DNA from: Bacillus massiliigorillae
GTDB lineage: Bacteria; Bacillota; Bacilli; Bacillales; DSM-1321
DNA: 64,000 nt
Direction of reading: 5' to 3'
Assembly (NCBI RefSeq): GCF_000380245.2
Contig: NZ_HG428741.1
Span: 3,260,182 to 3,324,181, forward strand
Each line of letters opens with the position of its first letter. Position 1 is the stretch's first letter. Positions 62,411-64,000 of the stretch are shown piece after piece. The notes beneath the pieces were generated by a model, which was not told the DNA's origin, ran no database searches, and saw nothing but the letters and a program-made list of their open reading frames with translations. Both the position numbers and the translations under genes were made by a program.

Positions 62411-62438
62411 CCTTGAAGGGAGTCTCACCACTTCAAGG
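62411..62438 (-). terminator. hairpin after the DIP1984-like gene
   Basis: CCTTGAAG/CTTCAAGG stem around a 12-base loop just after the stop; the T run is missing, so termination is uncertain. Confidence 0.45.
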
Positions 62439-62439
62439 T

Positions 62440-62955
62440 TTAGAAATACTTCTCACTATCAAAATCCAATTCCACAGAATAATTCTTGCTATTAATTAAG
62501 TTCGACAAACGATTAGCTTGACGCTCGATTTCTAATGCTTTAATACGATACTCTTCTGGTTCGAAAGTAGCCATTTTTATAATCGTGAAATTATCATCGT
62601 ATGAATATGGATATTCTTCCTTCGTAGCTTCTCCTAGTTCCTTGTATTTTCTCGCTTTTGCACGTAATTGCGCTGCTAACTCTATTGCTTCTACTATCGC
62701 TAAGCTCTCATTATTATATTGAATTTCATTTTCTATATTGGCTTTATACATTAACTTGTCCAACAAGCGAAAATCATAACGAATTTCTTCTAATTCCGTT
62801 TCTACTTGAATAAGAGTACGCGCTTGCTTTGGAAGCTTCTTACCTTTCTCCACTTCCACAAAACCTACACGATTCATTTCAAACTCAAGCTCATGAATAC
62901 GTTTATTCAATACACTCTTTAATTTCACTGCTTCTGCAAGAGAAAGTTTAATCAC
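62440..62955 (-). CDS. DIP1984 family protein
   Basis: GTG 62955 is eight bases after GGGAG and gives 171 residues starting MIKLSLAEAVKLKSVLNKRI. Long helical protein with a predicted coiled coil, matching the DIP1984 family (some members annotated septicolysin). No enzymatic motif seen. An ATG 33 bases upstream is possible but less well placed. Function unknown; single-gene unit. Confidence 0.78.
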   Translation of the reverse strand: MIKLSLAEAVKLKSVLNKRIHELEFEMNRVGFVEVEKGKKLPKQARTLIQVETELEEIRYDFRLLDKLMYKANIENEIQYNNESLAIVEAIELAAQLRAKARKYKELGEATKEEYPYSYDDNFTIIKMATFEPEEYRIKALEIERQANRLSNLINSKNYSVELDFDSEKYF

Positions 62956-63049
62956 AATATCATCTCCCATGAAATACATCTCGTTCAATCACATATACAT
63001 TTATTATATATAAACCATCATATATGTCCAAAAGAATAGATATCAAAAC

Positions 63050-63082
63050 AAGACAAGCCGACAAAATTTGTCGGCTTGTTCA
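63050..63082 (-). terminator. terminator of the MerR-family gene
   Basis: ACAAGCCGACAAA with its complement TTTGTCGGCTTGT; the minus strand continues CTTGTTTTG. Confidence 0.88.
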
Positions 63083-63088
63083 ATATTA

Positions 63089-63898
63089 TTATTTCTGTAC
63101 AATCGGAATTTGTAACTCTGTTAACCACTCATCTACATTGTCTTTATTCCAAATCCCATCAATATAAGATTCTCTTGGATGATCGCAAACCTCGTAATTG
63201 TTTTCTTCCGCCCATTTGAAAGCAAATGAATATGTTTCTCCAAGAGTATCATATGCTCCTTTATGCAATATACAAAGTGCAGTTGGCACCGCTGGGATAG
63301 TCTTGAAAGTTAAAATATCAGTATTAGGTTTCATTTCAGTAACCGCTTCACAAATTTCAACATCGATATTCGTTTCGCGATACTCACCATCATGATAGAC
63401 GTTGAAGCAATATTCAGGTACTGCACAAACACAGCCTACTCTCTTCATTTCTTTTCCCATTACCTCAGGACAAAGAGTATTAAGAGCCTCATAATTCGGA
63501 ATGACTTGTCTCATAGATGCTACAATAACCTCTGGTAGTTCTTTAATGATTGGGTTATACATCATTTTTTCTCCTCTCATTAAGTTAAGATAACTACGAA
63601 TTAGTAATAGCTTCTCTTCTTCTGCTTTAATACTGTTCAGCACATCCTGTTCCTTCAGCTTCAAAAACAAATCAATTGCATCAGGATTCTGAAATGCCTC
63701 TTTAACTTGTTGAAGCGATAGCCCCATTCGTTTTAAAGCGAGAATTTGATGAAGCTTAGGTAACTGATGCGTAGTATAGTAACGATAGCCGGTCATATCA
63801 ACCACATACTCTGGCTTAAGTAAACCAATTTCATCGTAATGTCTTAACGTTTTAGTTGTAATTTTATTAATCTTTGAAAATACTCCTATTGAATACAT
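63089..63898 (-). CDS. MerR family regulator with GyrI-like effector domain
   Basis: ATG 63898 after AGGTGAAAA gives 269 residues. The N-terminal winged helix (SIGVFSKINKITTKTLRHYDEIGLLKP) is MerR type, followed by a coiled coil (about 75-120) and a GyrI-like small-molecule binding domain (about 120-269; HKGAYDTLGETYSFAFKWAEENN). BmrR and related multidrug activators have this layout. No efflux gene is in view; the target may lie outside the window. It probably regulates its own promoter. Confidence 0.9.
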   Translation of the reverse strand: MYSIGVFSKINKITTKTLRHYDEIGLLKPEYVVDMTGYRYYTTHQLPKLHQILALKRMGLSLQQVKEAFQNPDAIDLFLKLKEQDVLNSIKAEEEKLLLIRSYLNLMRGEKMMYNPIIKELPEVIVASMRQVIPNYEALNTLCPEVMGKEMKRVGCVCAVPEYCFNVYHDGEYRETNIDVEICEAVTEMKPNTDILTFKTIPAVPTALCILHKGAYDTLGETYSFAFKWAEENNYEVCDHPRESYIDGIWNKDNVDEWLTELQIPIVQK

Positions 63899-63934
63899 CA
63901 ATTTTCACCTGCGCCTGTGATTTGATAACTTAAG

Positions 63935-63963
63935 TTTATAGTTTGCCCTACGGGTAAAGTCAA
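63935..63963 (-). promoter_or_regulatory. MerR-gene promoter with dyad operator
   Basis: On the minus strand TTGACT (63963-63958) and TATAAA (63940-63935), 17-base spacer, with TTTACCC-GTA-GGGCAAA (63958-63942) in between. An alternative -10, TAAACT, would give the 19-base spacer typical of MerR-activated promoters. Confidence 0.6.
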
Positions 63964-64000
63964 CCGAGACATAAAAAAAACTTATCGATTATTTTCAACG

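Noticed and set aside
1..64000. CRISPR arrays, prophage or insertion sequences
   Set aside because: No regularly spaced direct repeats with unique spacers, no cas, phage or transposase genes; the only mobile-looking DNA is short non-coding repeats.

Overview
This window looks like the chromosome of a low-GC, spore-forming Bacillus, most likely the B. cereus group or a close relative. The evidence is conserved gene order, a sporulation complement (hpr/scoC, an alpha/beta-type SASP, three YjcZ-type miniproteins, a soluble sporulation-type histidine kinase) and several copies of short interspersed repeats of the bcr kind. Gene order closely follows the B. subtilis hit-serC-trpP-yhaH-hpr-yhaI-prsA and yhaL-M-N-O-P-Q, yhaR, hemZ, yhaX, yheA, yheB, sspB blocks. 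There are no rRNA or tRNA genes, CRISPR arrays, prophage or insertion-sequence transposases.

Layout. 1-720: a bcr-like repeat and a candidate ~420-nt structured RNA with its own terminator. 857-8226: hit, serC, trpP (with a TRAP-like leader), yhaH, hpr, yhaI, small membrane genes, three YjcZ-type miniproteins and the prsA foldase. 8500-10895: CtsR-type clpE. 10.9-19.3 kb: yhaL to yhaQ on the minus strand, including a two-gene SbcCD-like ATPase/phosphoesterase pair. 19.5-22.6 kb: exonuclease, GlnD-like nucleotidyltransferase and the ammonium transporter amtB, with a GlnR/TnrA box. 22.9-28.1 kb: yhaR, hemZ, yhaX, yheA, yheB. 28.4-31.8 kb: PucR-type regulator, the multi-sugar ATPase msmX, repeats, a zinc-ribbon gene and sspB. 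32.3-38.3 kb: Mn-type CDF exporter, histidine kinase, YitT protein, DAACS symporter. 38.6-46.2 kb: three CNNM/CorC-type membrane CBS proteins, a 44-residue CxxCxGxG miniprotein, uppP and gabD. 46.4-53 kb: amino-sugar and disaccharide region (nagA-nagB; DUF871 hydrolase plus a lactose/cellobiose-type PTS and LacI regulator). 53.3-57.3 kb: Fur-controlled feoAB with its Cys-rich partner, and a zinc regulator/exporter pair czrA/czcD. 57.4-60.7 kb: glpK-glpD. 60.9-63.9 kb: an upstream ORF overlapping yidC2, another repeat region, a DIP1984-like gene and a MerR/GyrI-like regulator.

How the parts fit. Several neighbourhoods suggest metabolic logic. nagA/nagB lie next to a PTS and a DUF871 6-phospho-glycosidase, pointing to GlcNAc-containing disaccharide use. 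amtB shares a strand and order with a GlnD-like nucleotidyltransferase instead of a PII gene. glpK and glpD are separated by a terminator of the type read through by GlpP. Regulatory sequences visible include two CtsR boxes, a Fur box, cre sites, a NagR-like operator, a GlnR/TnrA box and a five-triplet NAG array covering the trpP Shine-Dalgarno sequence.

The items most worth pursuing are the repeat-built structured RNA at 286-707, the TRAP-like trpP leader together with the CxxCxGxG miniprotein, the membrane-anchored ORF overlapping the start of yidC2 (a possible MifM-like insertion sensor), the leader with nested short ORFs in front of the first CNNM gene, and the czcD transcript that appears to end only after crossing its regulator czrA in antisense.
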